From: Steromphala cineraria | Taxonomy: Eukaryota; Mollusca; Gastropoda; Trochida; Trochidae | Length of the DNA stretch: 64,000 nucleotides | Assembly: GCA_916613615.1 (NCBI GenBank) | Contig: OU744737.1 | Span: forward strand, 4,794,001-4,858,000 | Reading direction: 5' to 3' | Shown here: piece after piece, positions 23,520 through 34,038 of the stretch | How the letters are laid out: each line of letters opens with the position of its first letter | How positions within the stretch are numbered: position 1 is the stretch's first letter | Program-made: the position numbers and the translations under genes | The notes under the pieces: generated by a model | Told to the model about the DNA's origin: nothing | The model's database searches: none | Seen by the model: only the letters and a program-made list of their open reading frames with translations

Positions 23520-23775
23520 CAGGGCGTAGCTCAGTGGTAGAGTGTCCGCTCGTCACCCGGAAGACCGGGGTTCGATTCCCGGTCGCGTCATACCAAAAGA
23601 CGTTAAAAGTTGGGAGTTGTTGCTGCCTTGCTTGACACTCAGCATTGTAAAGGCAGAACAGCGCATTAACTGGTGCTGCACCGTGGCTGCCGGGTGCTTA
23701 GGCACAACCCGAATTTCCAACATTGTATGTATGTACTGAGGATAATAAAGTGATATTATTATTATTATTATTATC
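23520..23775 (+). mobile_element. tRNA-derived SINE, family 2, with (ATT)n tail
   Basis: The head reads as a tRNA-like sequence with A box TAGCTCAGTGGTAGAGTG and B box GGTTCGATTCC (23521-23588). It is followed by a body of about 150 bp containing GCTGCACCGTGGCTGCCGGG, then GTACTGAGGATAATAAAGTG and an ATT microsatellite to 23775. A pol III head, an unrelated body and a short simple-repeat tail are the standard layout of a SINE. The 65- and 74-residue frames across it are by-products. Confidence 0.85.
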
Positions 23776-24436
23776 AAATGTCATATGGGAAACATTAGTG
23801 TTCATGAGAGTTACACCTATTTCAGATTTCTTTCAGTGATGTTACTGACAGTTGGAATCGATCTCTAGTATTGAACATAATTGTTAAAATATGACATTTT
23901 CCACACTGAAATGTATATTTTCCTTCGGTAACTCTTTTAGAATAAAAATGGGAACTGCTTGACAAGTTTGTTGATTTCATATCTGAAAACTCAGACAAAC
24001 ACTTTTATCCGTTTTGGACCTTTATCAGTTTAATATCAAATGAATAAATTAATGTCTTTATTTACCCCGTCAAACTGAGATCATATAAATGTTATTACAA
24101 AGTCATTGAAAAAGACAACAAAGCAAATTCACAAAACAAAACATATCAGAAACTACATTAGAGATTATTTGAATGTAGATTGATACACAGAAAGAAATAA
24201 TAAAATGTTTTTCTTTGTTTGGTACAGTTATGTCAGGTATCACATTAGCGCCACTGAATAGAGCTATAATATCATCATCATTATCAATCATTTCAATTTG
24301 AACATACAATTCAATATTAGTTGTTACAATATTTGTTGTGAATGAGGTTAAATGTCAAAAATATTATTAACTTAAGGTTGGTTTGATTTGTGACATTACA
24401 AAATAATGTTTTGGTGAAGCAGATCATTATCGTAGC

Positions 24437-24660
24437 TTAAAAGTATATAGATGAATTCAATACGATAAATAAAATAAAAGGACTAAAAAGCGATATTTCT
24501 AGTTTAACATTTTCTAGAAAGAATCAAGGAACTTGAAAATTTCAATAAAATAAATCACACTCACTCAAATATTTACAATATAACTGTTACAACGCTTGTA
24601 TTATGTATGACATGTTGTATACCCTGTGTTATATTGTACTAACCTTTTAACAAAATTGGA
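24437..24660 (+). repeat. Dispersed repeat family E, copy 1
   Basis: Starts at AGCTTAAAAGTATATA and aligns with 43021-43225 through GATATTTCTAGT, GAACTTGAAAA-TT and TATGACATGTTGTAT. The sequence between 23776 and 24436 is otherwise unrecognised. Confidence 0.55.
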
Positions 24661-24675
24661 ACAAATTAAAAACAG

Positions 24676-24763
24676 TTACCGTATTTCCTCATCCATTTTT
24701 TCAGACCCCCTTTACCCCCGGCATGTATTCGAGACCCAGCCTCTATTTGAGGAAATACGGTAA
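24676..24763. mobile_element. Tiny TIR element, 88 bp
   Basis: The 16-bp ends TTACCGTATTTCCTCA and TGAGGAAATACGGTAA are perfect inverses, and the interior is only 56 bp with pyrimidine-rich runs. It looks like a miniature DNA transposon; no family is assigned and no target duplication is obvious. Confidence 0.7.
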
Positions 24764-24921
24764 TACCAATATAATAACCAGAAACTATAATATCCATTCG
24801 TTCAACTTTACACAACAATCCACCTATGACTAAAGAAGTGTTCAAGATGTTCTTGCTTCTACATTCATATAAACAATGTAATATTATTCTACCAAGATAT
24901 TAAAAAATAAAAATATACCTT

Positions 24922-25285
24922 TTAAAGGCGCAGTAGCGCGTTTTTTGATAATTTTATATTTTATTTTTTTCATTGATAATTTTACGTTAATGCTTAGTGT
25001 ATTATTTGGATAATGTCAAAAGTCTCATTACACAAGCCAATCCTCCATAGTCAGAGGACAAAGTATGAAGATTCAAATAAAAACTATTGGCGGCCATTTT
25101 GTGTGAACACCTTTAATTCATTTTGTGTAAGACAAAGGAATCGCATGGCTAAACATGACATTATATATTTGATTTCTCGCTGCTTCATTTAGTTTAGATA
25201 CATTTTCTTTCAATTGGAACCATTAATTTTTATTTTTGTGACATCACCTTATATTCCCCCTAAAAACGTGCTACTGCCCCTTTAA
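24922..25285 (+). mobile_element. MITE family A, copy 3
   Basis: Full-length 364-bp copy, TTAA to TTAA, with TIRs reading AAGGCGCAGTAGCGCG at the left and CGTGCTACTGCCCCTT at the right. The interior includes TCCATAGTCAGAGGAC, TTGGCGGCCATTTTGTG and GGAATCGCATGGCTAAAC. The TTAA at both borders fits a TTAA target duplication, the piggyBac habit, but TTAA could also belong to the TIR. Confidence 0.9.
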
Positions 25286-25679
25286 CCCATTGTGTTGTAG
25301 CATTATAACATACAGAAAGCAACAAAAGCCAATTATTAACTATTGATAAACCAAACATTTATTTGAATTGTGTTTGAAATACAATACTGTTCTATCGTAG
25401 GCGTTTTTGAATGCATTGTTCATCAATGTTGAACATTTCAATATAATCAAGTGACCCCTTTGTAAATTTCTGTCAAAGGTAAAATTCTCATATGAACTGA
25501 CATTCTGTTAAGAGAGCCAGTATTGTCTCAAATAGATGGACCACAGTAAAAACACGATTGTTCATGCTGATTGATATACTAGATCTAAAGGATACATGAT
25601 ACAAACGTCCGCCATTGACTTCCAATAGAAGTTCACAAATAGAATATGAATTTTAATCCTCGGATCGACAGGGTTTACG
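25286..25679. other. No recognised gene
   Basis: Spacer between MITE A copy 3 and the duplicated 5' flank (25680-25911) of the second PAN-family gene. No signal-peptide exon like that at 38049 was found here. Confidence 0.4.
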
Positions 25680-25911
25680 GTCAGAAGGTTTAAAGTTAAG
25701 GATCAAAAGGTTCTAGTCGATATCTGAGTCGAGAAACGCGACAGCATCAGAGAGATATACAAGCTGACAACTTTTCCTGTGGACGTTGTAATTCTGTTAG
25801 CTGATCTTCGACGTTTGATTGACTTTGCCTTTTGTAACAAAAAACGGACTGTATTTGTCTGATAAAGCATCAATTCCTTACCTAAAATATCTCTCAATAA
25901 TGTTTCTTGAG

Positions 25912-26932
25912 GGGACCTTCCACCTCAGTTTTGTCGACTTCAGCTTAGATGGAGCATCCTTTGTGACAGTTTTGGGTATCCTCCACTGTTCTATTTCATG
26001 TAGAAATACCAAGAACTGTCAATCCTTCTTCTACAACTGCAACATGCAGTCCTGTTCTCTCAGTCTAGCAAGATACCAGGATACATCAGAACTCACTCCT
26101 CAAGCAGGAATCAAGTACTACAGTATGAGCAACGGTCATTGTCTTTATCATTCTAATTTATTCGAAAATATCAGAAATCTTTAAGAAAATTTATATAATT
26201 TTTAAAGTGGTGTCCATATTTCTAAAAGTTGGTTTGACTCTATACTATTTAAGCATAATTTTGAATACTTGTCTACAGGATTTGGCAAGCAGTGCGTGTC
26301 TACAGCAGAGTGTTCCTACCAGAACTCGGACTGCAGCCAGACTGCCTGTCAATGTGCTGTAGGATACAGTTACCAGTTCTCCAATGGTAGCTGTGTAACA
26401 CGTGAGTAGATTTCAGACCCTACCTCAAACCCAATTTTAGACAACCTCCCTAAAGTGCTGACTCCCCACTTTTCAGTATCACATTGGTTTTTCTATATCT
26501 GTAAAGTACTATGCATAACAAAATGTTCACAAAGATTTGTCCTTAACAAAGTTACCTACTTAAAGATGTTGAGTCCAAAATCATAAAAGGAAAGATACAT
26601 TCTTTCCAAAATTCTACAAAACGTAATTTCCATCAAAGATAATGTTGATTTCGTTTGTCATTGAAGGATGCAGTGAATATGGAGATAGCTTTGCCACATA
26701 CAAGGATCACGGAGTTGGGCTATGCAATATAAAGACAATCGGCGTTGACTCGGCTACAAAATGTATGAAAGCTTGCCTAGATGAAGGAACATTTATCTGC
26801 GTTACAGGTGAATACTCAGAAACATACGGTACATGCTACCTGTGTGACACAGCTTGGTTTGACCTGCCAGAAAACAGGCGATATTATTCAGACATTGGTT
26901 GGAATGTATACAATCGATATTGTGCTGCTTGA
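25912..26932 (+). CDS. PAN/apple-EB-PAN secreted protein, copy 2 (three exons, 5' end damaged or missing)
   Basis: Exon A (about 25912-26122) encodes a PAN/apple-like domain with NTKNCQSFFYNCNMQSC and LTPQAGIKYY. A candidate GTATGAG donor follows at 26123. Exon B (26279-26401, 123 bp, AG before it and GTGAGT after) encodes a six-cysteine EB/EGF-like module starting GFGKQCVSTAEC. Exon C (26667-26932) encodes a second PAN-like domain (CSEYGD to YNRYCAA, stop TGA). All junctions are phase 1, so domains are shuffled as units. Compared with the copy at 38049, the AG before exon A reads GG, and no signal-peptide exon is visible upstream. The protein would be extracellular by family logic. PAN domains bind proteins or sugars; the ligand is unknown. 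Could be an expressed paralogue with another first exon, or a recent pseudogene. Confidence 0.6.
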
Positions 26933-27599
26933 TTTTACGAGGTCTCATCTCCGTCTGTTTGCCTTCTTAACAATACACATGGAAGTACATTTATTTCAAT
27001 TGTAATTTCTTTTGATGACATTCTGCAATTTATGTTAATGTGAAATGGTATTCAAAGTATATCTTCTTACACGTACATGTATCCCCACAATGAAATGGAG
27101 CTTGTAGCCTTTAGTCCTGAAGCATGTTTTTTTGCAAGAATCATTTGTGTATGTTAGTTTGAAACTTTACACTGATTTTTTTCCATTGATGGAATAGATA
27201 ACTGACAGTTGACATCAGCCTCTAATAATGAAACGTTATTGATACAGTATAACATTTTCCACATTTTTGTTGTTGAAATTTATCTGTTGTCCTTAGATAT
27301 CTCAAGACAAAATTTGGAGACATTGAGTGCATCAGGTCAAAAGATAACGTGTAAACAACAGTTTCAAAAGTGGTCAAAGTGCCCTGAAAATAATTCTGTC
27401 TGTGTTCTCTCCCAATGTTGGCTGTGAACAAATTTCAGGACATTGAGTGAAACTGTTGATTACTCCGCAGAATATGATGTACCCGATTCAGCTTTGTAGA
27501 CAATTGTTAACTATGAATACACCAAACAGTTGTCCTTGATATAAAGACATTGTTTTAATCGGTTATATTTGTGGATACATGGTTCAGCAATGTTAAACA
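26933..27599. other. No recognised gene; 3' flank of copy 2
   Basis: Probable 3' untranslated and intergenic sequence. The short frames at 27209-27431 on both strands have no domain. Confidence 0.4.
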
Positions 27600-27860
27600 T
27601 CTAACCTTATCGTGGTGTGGTGGTTTGTGTGCTTCTGCGACCCCGAGAGCTGTGCCAGCTGGAGCTTCCATGCTCCTGGTAGGGTCAACCAAGCTGGACA
27701 GGTCGACGGATAGAAGCCAGACCAAATGTGAGTCCTTCTAAAACCTGCTTTCTATCTCTTACTATGCCTTTCTTTCCGTCTTTTCCCTCATCCTGTCGAT
27801 CCCTTTCTCTCTGATCTGTCTACTCTCTTTTGGATGGCAACATCCACGTGTTTAATAACT
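27600..27860 (+). mobile_element. LINE 5'-region fragment (RTE-like), tentative
   Basis: CCTTATCGTGGTGTGGTGG, CCCCGAGAGCTGTGCCAGC and CATGCTCCTGGTAGGGTC are words I recognise from the 5' untranslated region of widespread animal LINEs of RTE type. They are followed by a pyrimidine-rich stretch and GGCAACATCCACGTG. No ORF of the element follows, so it would be a 5' orphan, which is unusual for LINEs. The identification rests on memory of the sequence style. Confidence 0.35.
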
Positions 27861-28481
27861 GAAATATTGTTCAAAACACGTTAAATACCAGTTGAAATAA
27901 TGATGCGTTACTCTGTATAGTCTGTATATTACATCACACCCGCGCGGGTTTTATGGCCCCTAACCAGGGTGGGTTTTTCACAGCCGATAATTACGCTGTC
28001 CAAATGAAAGGCTAATTAAAGGTGTTTATTGGACAAATTAACAAAAAGTTAGTCCAGCTTTTATTTTTTTGAAATATCTTTGAACGAAAATCGAGAAGTG
28101 GTAAGGACGAGGTTAGTTCTATAATAATTCTCCTTGTTCAACTATCTACATCGGACTAAGTTCATTTTCGTTTGAATCAACTCCTGCCGTACTGTTGCAC
28201 CTATTCCTCCTTGTTTGTTCCTTTGTTTCCATAAGAAGTGCGTTCATGCGTTCATGCATGCTTATCAAGTATTGATATTAAAGCTAGCATCACAGAGAGA
28301 TCTATTGACACTTGTTTTCCAAAAGTATCCTGCGGTGAAGAAAAGTTGCAATACAAATGTGACATAGTGCAAGTTGAGTTTTGCATCTTATTGGATTTTC
28401 CTGAAATTTTGCTAAGTGCTTAACGTGCTAAACGCGCTGCCTTGTCTTTAAGATTACGATGATTGGGAATTGCTTGAGTCT
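27861..28481. other. No recognised gene
   Basis: Non-coding; includes a GC-rich word ACCCGCGCGGGT near 27940. Nothing supported. Confidence 0.4.
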
Positions 28482-28575
28482 CATTCTCTGATACAGCCTC
28501 TGTTCTATTACGCCGTCTTTGTGGGATAGAATGGAAGATGCCTGATTGAAGGCAGTTAGTTAGTTGTGCATAGAG
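28482..28575 (+). mobile_element. MITE family B, fragment (copy 3)
   Basis: Contains CATTCTCTGATACAGCCTCTG, then TTCTATTACGCCG and GATGCCTGATTGAAGGC, then breaks off after GTTGTGCA. The first part of the left TIR is deleted internally and the right two thirds of the element are missing. Confidence 0.75.
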
Positions 28576-28600
28576 GATAGAGGATACTCAATGTAGTATT

Positions 28601-28689
28601 CCAAATACCAGGTTTATTTCATCAAGTGCAGCCAAGGGTGAAATATCAACTTTACCCATGTCACAAGATGAAATAAACCTGGTATTTGG
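28601..28689. repeat. Foldback hairpin, arms of 23 bp
   Basis: CCAAATACCAGGTTTATTTC at 28601 is the inverse of GAAATAAACCTGGTATTTGG ending 28689, with a 43-base loop. The sequence after it (28686-28770) aligns with 21150-21235 downstream of dead copy 1, so the hairpin has probably inserted next to a relic of that duplicated block. Confidence 0.85.
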
Positions 28690-28770
28690 AAAACTGCAGT
28701 AAGTATGCTATTTATCATATGATTTTTTTTAATGAAGTATGCACTAAAAGTCACTTTAAAACTGGAAACA

Positions 28771-29897
28771 TTTGTACACTGAAAGCTGTCCCGACACCTG
28801 ACCATATCTAATCAAGTTGAGTAAGAAAGTGATATTTTCACGAGTGGTGCAGCCATGAGTGACAATGAAAAATTCTCAATTCATGAGATGAGACTGAAAT
28901 AATATTCGGCAAAAACAATGAAATAGTCTATTTATTATATATTTTATCATCAAACTCAGTTGTCAGACATCCGAAGGCAAAGTTTATTGTTGTGATGAAT
29001 GACAGTCAGGCAACTCCATTTACCCTTTTTTTTAAATAGTTTGATAGAAAAAAGCAACATGTCTAACTGGGAATATTTTGACAAATATATAATATGTAGA
29101 TGTGTATTGCTATTAGATTAAAAATAAGTTTTTGGTTATAATTTGGGAAAGGCTCCTTATGTATTGCTTTTGACGCAAACTGATACAGTGTGACAGATCT
29201 CTCGCTTTGTAAAATGTTTGGATAAAATGAATTACATCCCACTTAGCCCATGTCGTCCATGGCAACCATTCATAAAAGTGTCCTGTTCATTATTGATATC
29301 GGGAACTCTTAGGCCAAAGAGTCCTGCCATCTGATGCAAGGACACTTTTGTAAACCTTTCCTACACATGGTTTAAAACAATCAATCAACAACATAGACAT
29401 AGAGTTGAACTGAAAGTATCAATAATCAAATATAAAACAAGCTGGAAAACAATCATAATACTTACACATTTTGCGTGAATCAAAATATTAAAATCACCTA
29501 ATAACACTGTACTGTAGACTATAGTTTGCACTAGAAAAAAACAAAACCAAGAAATAAACATTATATGATTTGTGTTGCGCTAAAACTTTTATGAAAATAA
29601 GTCTAGAAATATCCAAAATAATTTGATGATACATAATTAATTTATTTTAAAGATAAGATAAATGTTTTTTGGCTAAACTTGTTATGGGCATGAATAAAGT
29701 ACCCTTTTATTAGATATCCAAGGGAAACGTTTCATAAGAAGAAACCACTGTCAAAATTCAGCTGTCAATGAGGACTCTAATAACACGTCTTCTACCTTCA
29801 AAATCTAAACAGAAATGGACAACCTGTGAAACTTTGTCTTGAAACAGGTTCATATTCATGGAGTGCACGAATTCTGCAAGCCCAAAACATTTACTTC
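28771..29897. other. No recognised gene
   Basis: AT-rich, stop-dense. Nothing supported. Confidence 0.45.
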
Positions 29898-29961
29898 GTG
29901 CCTTGCGCTTTGACACGCAAGAAGCACGTGCCTCGCGCTTTGTGACACGCAAGAAGCACGT
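29898..29961. repeat. Tandem duplication, 30-bp unit
   Basis: Two copies of GTGCCTTGCGCTTTGACACG and CAAGAAGCAC begin at 29898 and 29928. The unit holds the E-box-like CACGTG at each joint. The small frame across it is repeat-derived. Confidence 0.75.
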
Positions 29962-30030
29962 GCTCGTACACCATTCATAGTACTACACAATTCATTCATA
30001 ATACACTATATTTTCGATGCTAGTTATATA

Positions 30031-31288
30031 AATAGAGAATACGACACGAGGTCTCATTAGATACGAATTATACGAATTATACGAAACGAGTGTCCTTCCG
30101 GCGGTATCTGACCGAGGGAAAGCGAGGTCAGATACCATAGGAAGGTCACGAGTTTTGTATAATTCGTATCTAATGAGACCGAGTGTGGTATTTTATTTAT
30201 TACACACATTTAGAATAGACACATTTGTTAATAATCCTCATTTTCGTGTATGGCATCAAGGAAACAATTCCGAAAACCCGAAACCGGTTTCAATAACCGA
30301 ATGCGTAATAATCGACGTTCGTGATGTGACCAGTCTATTTGCACAGTCGCTCATTTAAACCTGCGAAGAAAGAAAATAGTTTCGAGTTTCGATTAAATCA
30401 ACCAAAATTAGAATGTCAAAAAAGGCTTATTCATCGATGATGAGTTTTGATTAACGATTAATTAATGATTGATAAAGAAAGCGTAGAATGTAAACATTCA
30501 GAGTCAGAGTCGAATCTGTCAACGCTCTTCTCTCGGTCCGCTCGCCATTTTCAAGCGTCAAGGCTGACGTTTGTCGTTTTGGCTGGGCTAGCGGATACAT
30601 TGGCTCTTTTGAAAACGGATTACTTACCAACGATAATGTAATGGAAGATCTTTAATTTGAAACAAACACCATTTCTAACTTTTCTAGGAACTTCAAATGA
30701 AACGATAGAATCGATATGGATGATAATGAAAACAACGACGTGCTCGGAGAGTGACGAGGACCCGATATGTCAACGGGAAGGGCAAGGTGATCGCCTTGTG
30801 TAGCTACAGCGTGTTTGGGGATTCCCAATTTCCCTGTGATGTGTTCCTGACTCAGTGACTGCATTTTAAAGTAGTTTATTCTCAGTGCTTGTCACATTTG
30901 ATAGCATTTGGCTTGATCTACCCACATGTTATCACTGACAAACCATACATGATGCGATGTCCGGGTGTTGAACTTACGGTTGACGTTGTAATGTAAGTAA
31001 AAATATTATTAATGCATTCGCTGATCTGCACACTGATCAAATCGTATGTTTTCTAAGTATCTGTCTATGTATCAACTCTTTTTAAGTATATAAAGCCGTA
31101 AACTTGAACAAATGACATGTTTGTTGTTAATTCGAAAAAAGTTCCGTTTTAGTTGACCCTAAATGAGAGGTCATTGGTTAACCAATCAAATCTGTGGAAT
31201 GCGAGGTCATGTTGATACGACACAGGTCAACGCAATACGACATGTCATACGAGATTAGTATGTCATCACTTGTACGTTACCTACGTGT
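30031..31288. mobile_element. Hairpin-headed element, tandem unit A
   Basis: The head (30031-30195) is a long hairpin: GGTCTCATTAGATACGAATT on the left and its inverse AATTCGTATCTAATGAGACC on the right, plus TGTCCTTCC/GGAAGGTCA and GGTATCTGACC/GGTCAGATACC pairs, with a CGAGGGAAAGCGAGG loop. It is followed by TTTATTTATTACACAC. The body (30352-31288) matches unit B at 36226-37435 through AGAAAGAAAATAGTTTC, GTGATGTGTTCCT, GTATATAAAG and GAGAGGTCATTGGTTA. Unit A ends CGTGTGTAATAAACAG, which is where unit B's head begins. No protein-coding frame is visible, so it would be non-autonomous. Confidence 0.6.
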
Positions 31289-31455
31289 GTAATAAACAGC
31301 GAGTACTACACGAGATCTCATGAGATTCGAACTTGACAAAACGAGTGTCCTTCCAACTGTATCTGACCGAGCAAGAGTCACGAATTTCATATAATTCATA
31401 TTTTTTAAGAAACGGGTGTGTTATTTTGTTTATTACACAACTTTTATTTACGTTT

Positions 31456-31743
31456 AATTAGATAGTTAAACGAGACTTACCTTGGGAAGTTGAAGTTTGA
31501 CTGTGGTTCTATCAGCTAATCTTTAGTAATGGAGGGATTACATGAGATTGCAATGCGCATGCGCCAGTCAGACTTTAAAGTTATAGTTCGAGTGTGTATC
31601 AGAACCCAAGATTATGTAATACCGTTTTTTGGGTGGGATTTACTTATGGGGGGGCATGTAATCCCTCCATTACTAAAGATTAGCTGATAGAACCACAGTC
31701 AAACTTCAACTTCCCAAGGTAAGTCTCGTTTAACTATCTAATT
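31456..31743. mobile_element. Perfect 89-bp inverted repeat with DIRS-like terminal motif
   Basis: Arms 31456-31544 and 31655-31743 are, base for base as far as I can check, perfect inverses around a 110-base centre. Each arm contains TTCTATCAGCTAATCT, the same motif that starts both ends of the neighbouring DIRS element. The centre holds GAGATTGCAATGCGCATGCG and CCAGTCAG, also present just inside the DIRS 5' end (36150-36190, inverse). The right arm ends within 3 bases of the DIRS 3' terminus. It is therefore probably a deleted relative of DIRS, or a product of its unusual replication, rather than an unrelated hairpin. Confidence 0.75.
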
Positions 31744-31933
31744 CTATCAGCTAATCTCGTAATGTTCGAGATTCCATGATATTTTAAAGCCTGATACACA
31801 CTCGACATATCCAGAGTCACCTTTGGGTTCCATCATAGCAAAACAAGAACATGTTTATGAAACCAAAGTTTAATTATTTCAAGCATGTTGTAAGGCACTT
31901 AGATGTATATGTCAAATCTGGAACATTTCAGAG

Positions 31934-32880
31934 TTACTGTGTCAACACAGCATTGTCAAAGTGGGCACTCGTCTCAATGAGAGGTTTTTGATAAAACCTT
32001 GCAAATGTCTTGTGCGAGGTCCAGTCCGCTTTATCCAGTATGTCCGCAACTGGTACACATGCCTTAGAGGCAGCAGACGTTGAAGCTGCTCTAACACTGT
32101 GAGGTTTAAACACACCGACATCAATACCCGATCTAGATAAACCAGCCTTGATCCATCTGGACACTGTATCCCTACACACTGGTTGGTGTGGTCTAATGTA
32201 GGCTATCAAGAGTTTGGTAACAGTTCCTCTTAGATTCATAGTTCTCTTGATATAAGCTCTCAGAGTCGTTACCACACATAAACACTTGTCATGAGGATAT
32301 GTCCTAAGAGTCATTGGTTTAGGCAGTCGACCAGGACGTGACTGTTTCAAAAGTTGGTCAAACTGAAAAGTGTATTCTGTCTTTGCAGAATTATGATGCA
32401 TGTTTGATAAATCTAATAAATGAATTGTCTGTCCTCTCTGGGCTGTGACTAGAGAAAGTAATAAAACAAGTTTGATTGACAAATCTTTCAAAGAAAGAAA
32501 CTTGTGTGGAAAAAGTTTTCCAATGAAAGATAACACAGATTTCACACTCCATATCTCAGAGTAACGTGGTTTTGGTGGTTTCAACTGAAAAATACCTTTC
32601 AGAAATCTACAGACCACTGGGTGGGATCCACATGGCTGATTATCCAAGAACACAAATGTAGACAGAGCACATCTTGCTGTGTGTATAGAATTATAACCCA
32701 GGTTCATGTTCATTAAATGCACAAAGAAATCCAACACCTGTCCTAGATGCGGTCGATAAAAATCAATCTGTCTTTCACGACAAAACAACTTCCACTTCCG
32801 GACGTAAGAAGCATACTGTTTCCTTGTTGTCTTACGCCAGGAACTGATGATAACACTGGTTGCCTCAGCAGAAATTCCTC
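31934..32880 (-). CDS. DIRS tyrosine recombinase
   Basis: The enzyme joins the circular DNA intermediate of the element to genomic DNA. Counting from the TTG at 32788, the catalytic residues of the family are visible: Arg118 in TAQRGQ, His230 and Arg233 in KPHSVRAAS, Trp256 in KADWTSHKTF and the nucleophile Tyr266 in FARFYQKP. The frame stays open upstream to about 32880 and there encodes the expected N-terminal core-binding segment (GISAEATSVIISSWRKTT and QYASYVRKWKLFC). The true product therefore starts further upstream than any ATG and overlaps the preceding ORF by at least 140 bases. Expression probably depends on frameshifting or internal initiation. No break was found in the catalytic domain. 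Confidence 0.9.
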
Positions 32881-34038
32881 TGTCCGAGTAGGATTTCCTG
32901 ATAGTCGGAAGGCTGTCAGGTTCAGCCGTCTGGTCAGCAAGTGCGGTCTCCCGTCTGGGGAAGTTACCAACTTCGGAATTTTCTCCAACAGGACTGGCCT
33001 ACAACAAATGAGATTAATTAGTTGTGAAAACCAAGATTGTGTAGGCCAAAAAGGCGCTATTACTAGAGCCTCAACTTGATCTGTCATGATTTTCTTTAAG
33101 CATTTAGACAGTAGGCAAAATGGGGGAAAACAGTAACACAATTCACCAGTCCACAACAAATTAAAAGCATCTATAGCCTCAGCTTCTGGTTCTGGCTTCC
33201 AACTTACAAACCGAGGAAGCTTTTTGTTCAATCTAGATGCAAACATGTCAATAGATGGCAAAAATTTAAAATATTCTGTTAAAGATTGAAAAACTGACAT
33301 GTCTAGAGACCATTCGGTTCTGTCAGAAAACTTTCGAGAGGCTTTATCTGCTTCAACATTGTCTACTCCTGGCACATGAGATATAGTTAACCAAATATCT
33401 CTGTCTCTGCACCACAACCAAATTTGTTTTGTGAGGTCATTACAAACATGAGATTTTGATCCTCCCATAGCTTGCAAATACACAACAGCAGTTGTGTTGT
33501 CACAAAAAACGTGAATGTTTTTGTTAAGGAAAGATTCGGTTAACGAAAATGCCTGCAAAGAGAGATAAATGGCCTTCAGTTCAAGAACATTAATGTGAAG
33601 TTCTTTTTCTTGATGTGACCAGCGACCACCTATAGACTGACCATTCATATGTCCGCCCCAGCCATCAAGGCTAGCATCAGTATTCATCTCAAAATCTGTA
33701 GTTCTATCATTTTTCATGGATTTTTCTGATCTTAAAATATTTTGTTTCCACCAGTAGATTTCCTCCTTAGCTTTCTCTGACATTATCATCACTGCATCAA
33801 AGTTGCCATAATTGACCTTAAGAGCTTTCGATTTTTCACTTTCCAACTGTCTATAGAACAGTGGACCAAATGGAACAGCATGAAAACTAGATACAATGAG
33901 TCCTAAAAGTTGAGCAACTGATCGTATTGTATGCTCCTTCTTAGCTAGTAAGGAATTACACTTATCCAAAAGCACATGTCCTTTATCATCAGGTAATGAG
34001 ACTGTCATGTTTTCAGAGTCCACATAAAACCCAAGCAA
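32743..34038 (-). CDS. DIRS RNase H and methyltransferase-like region (second part of RT ORF)
   Basis: Continues the RT protein in another frame. The start (LLGFYVDSENMTVSLP) is the conserved segment following the RT palm. RNase H follows with Asp121 (NTDASLDGWGGH), Glu153 (LELKAIYLS), Asp180 (VFCDNT) and Asp231 (VEADKASR), the four acidic residues needed to degrade the RNA strand. After that comes the DIRS1-specific methyltransferase-like segment: DMFASRLN at about 264, SWKPEPEAEAIDAF, CFPPF at about 303 and PFWPTQSWF at about 329. Its role in the element is not established. The frame shift relative to the RT half lies in a T run at 34026-34029. Confidence 0.88.
   Translation of the reverse strand: MLGFYVDSENMTVSLPDDKGHVLLDKCNSLLAKKEHTIRSVAQLLGLIVSSFHAVPFGPLFYRQLESEKSKALKVNYGNFDAVMIMSEKAKEEIYWWKQNILRSEKSMKNDRTTDFEMNTDASLDGWGGHMNGQSIGGRWSHQEKELHINVLELKAIYLSLQAFSLTESFLNKNIHVFCDNTTAVVYLQAMGGSKSHVCNDLTKQIWLWCRDRDIWLTISHVPGVDNVEADKASRKFSDRTEWSLDMSVFQSLTEYFKFLPSIDMFASRLNKKLPRFVSWKPEPEAEAIDAFNLLWTGELCYCFPPFCLLSKCLKKIMTDQVEALVIAPFWPTQSWFSQLINLICCRPVLLEKIPKLVTSPDGRPHLLTRRLNLTAFRLSGNPTRTEEFLLRQPVLSSVPGVRQQGNSMLLTSGSGSCFVVKDRLIFIDRI

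Noticed and set aside
23521..23592. Possible functional tRNA gene
   Set aside because: A and B boxes are good, but the sequence runs directly into a SINE body with an (ATT)n tail, so it is a SINE head.
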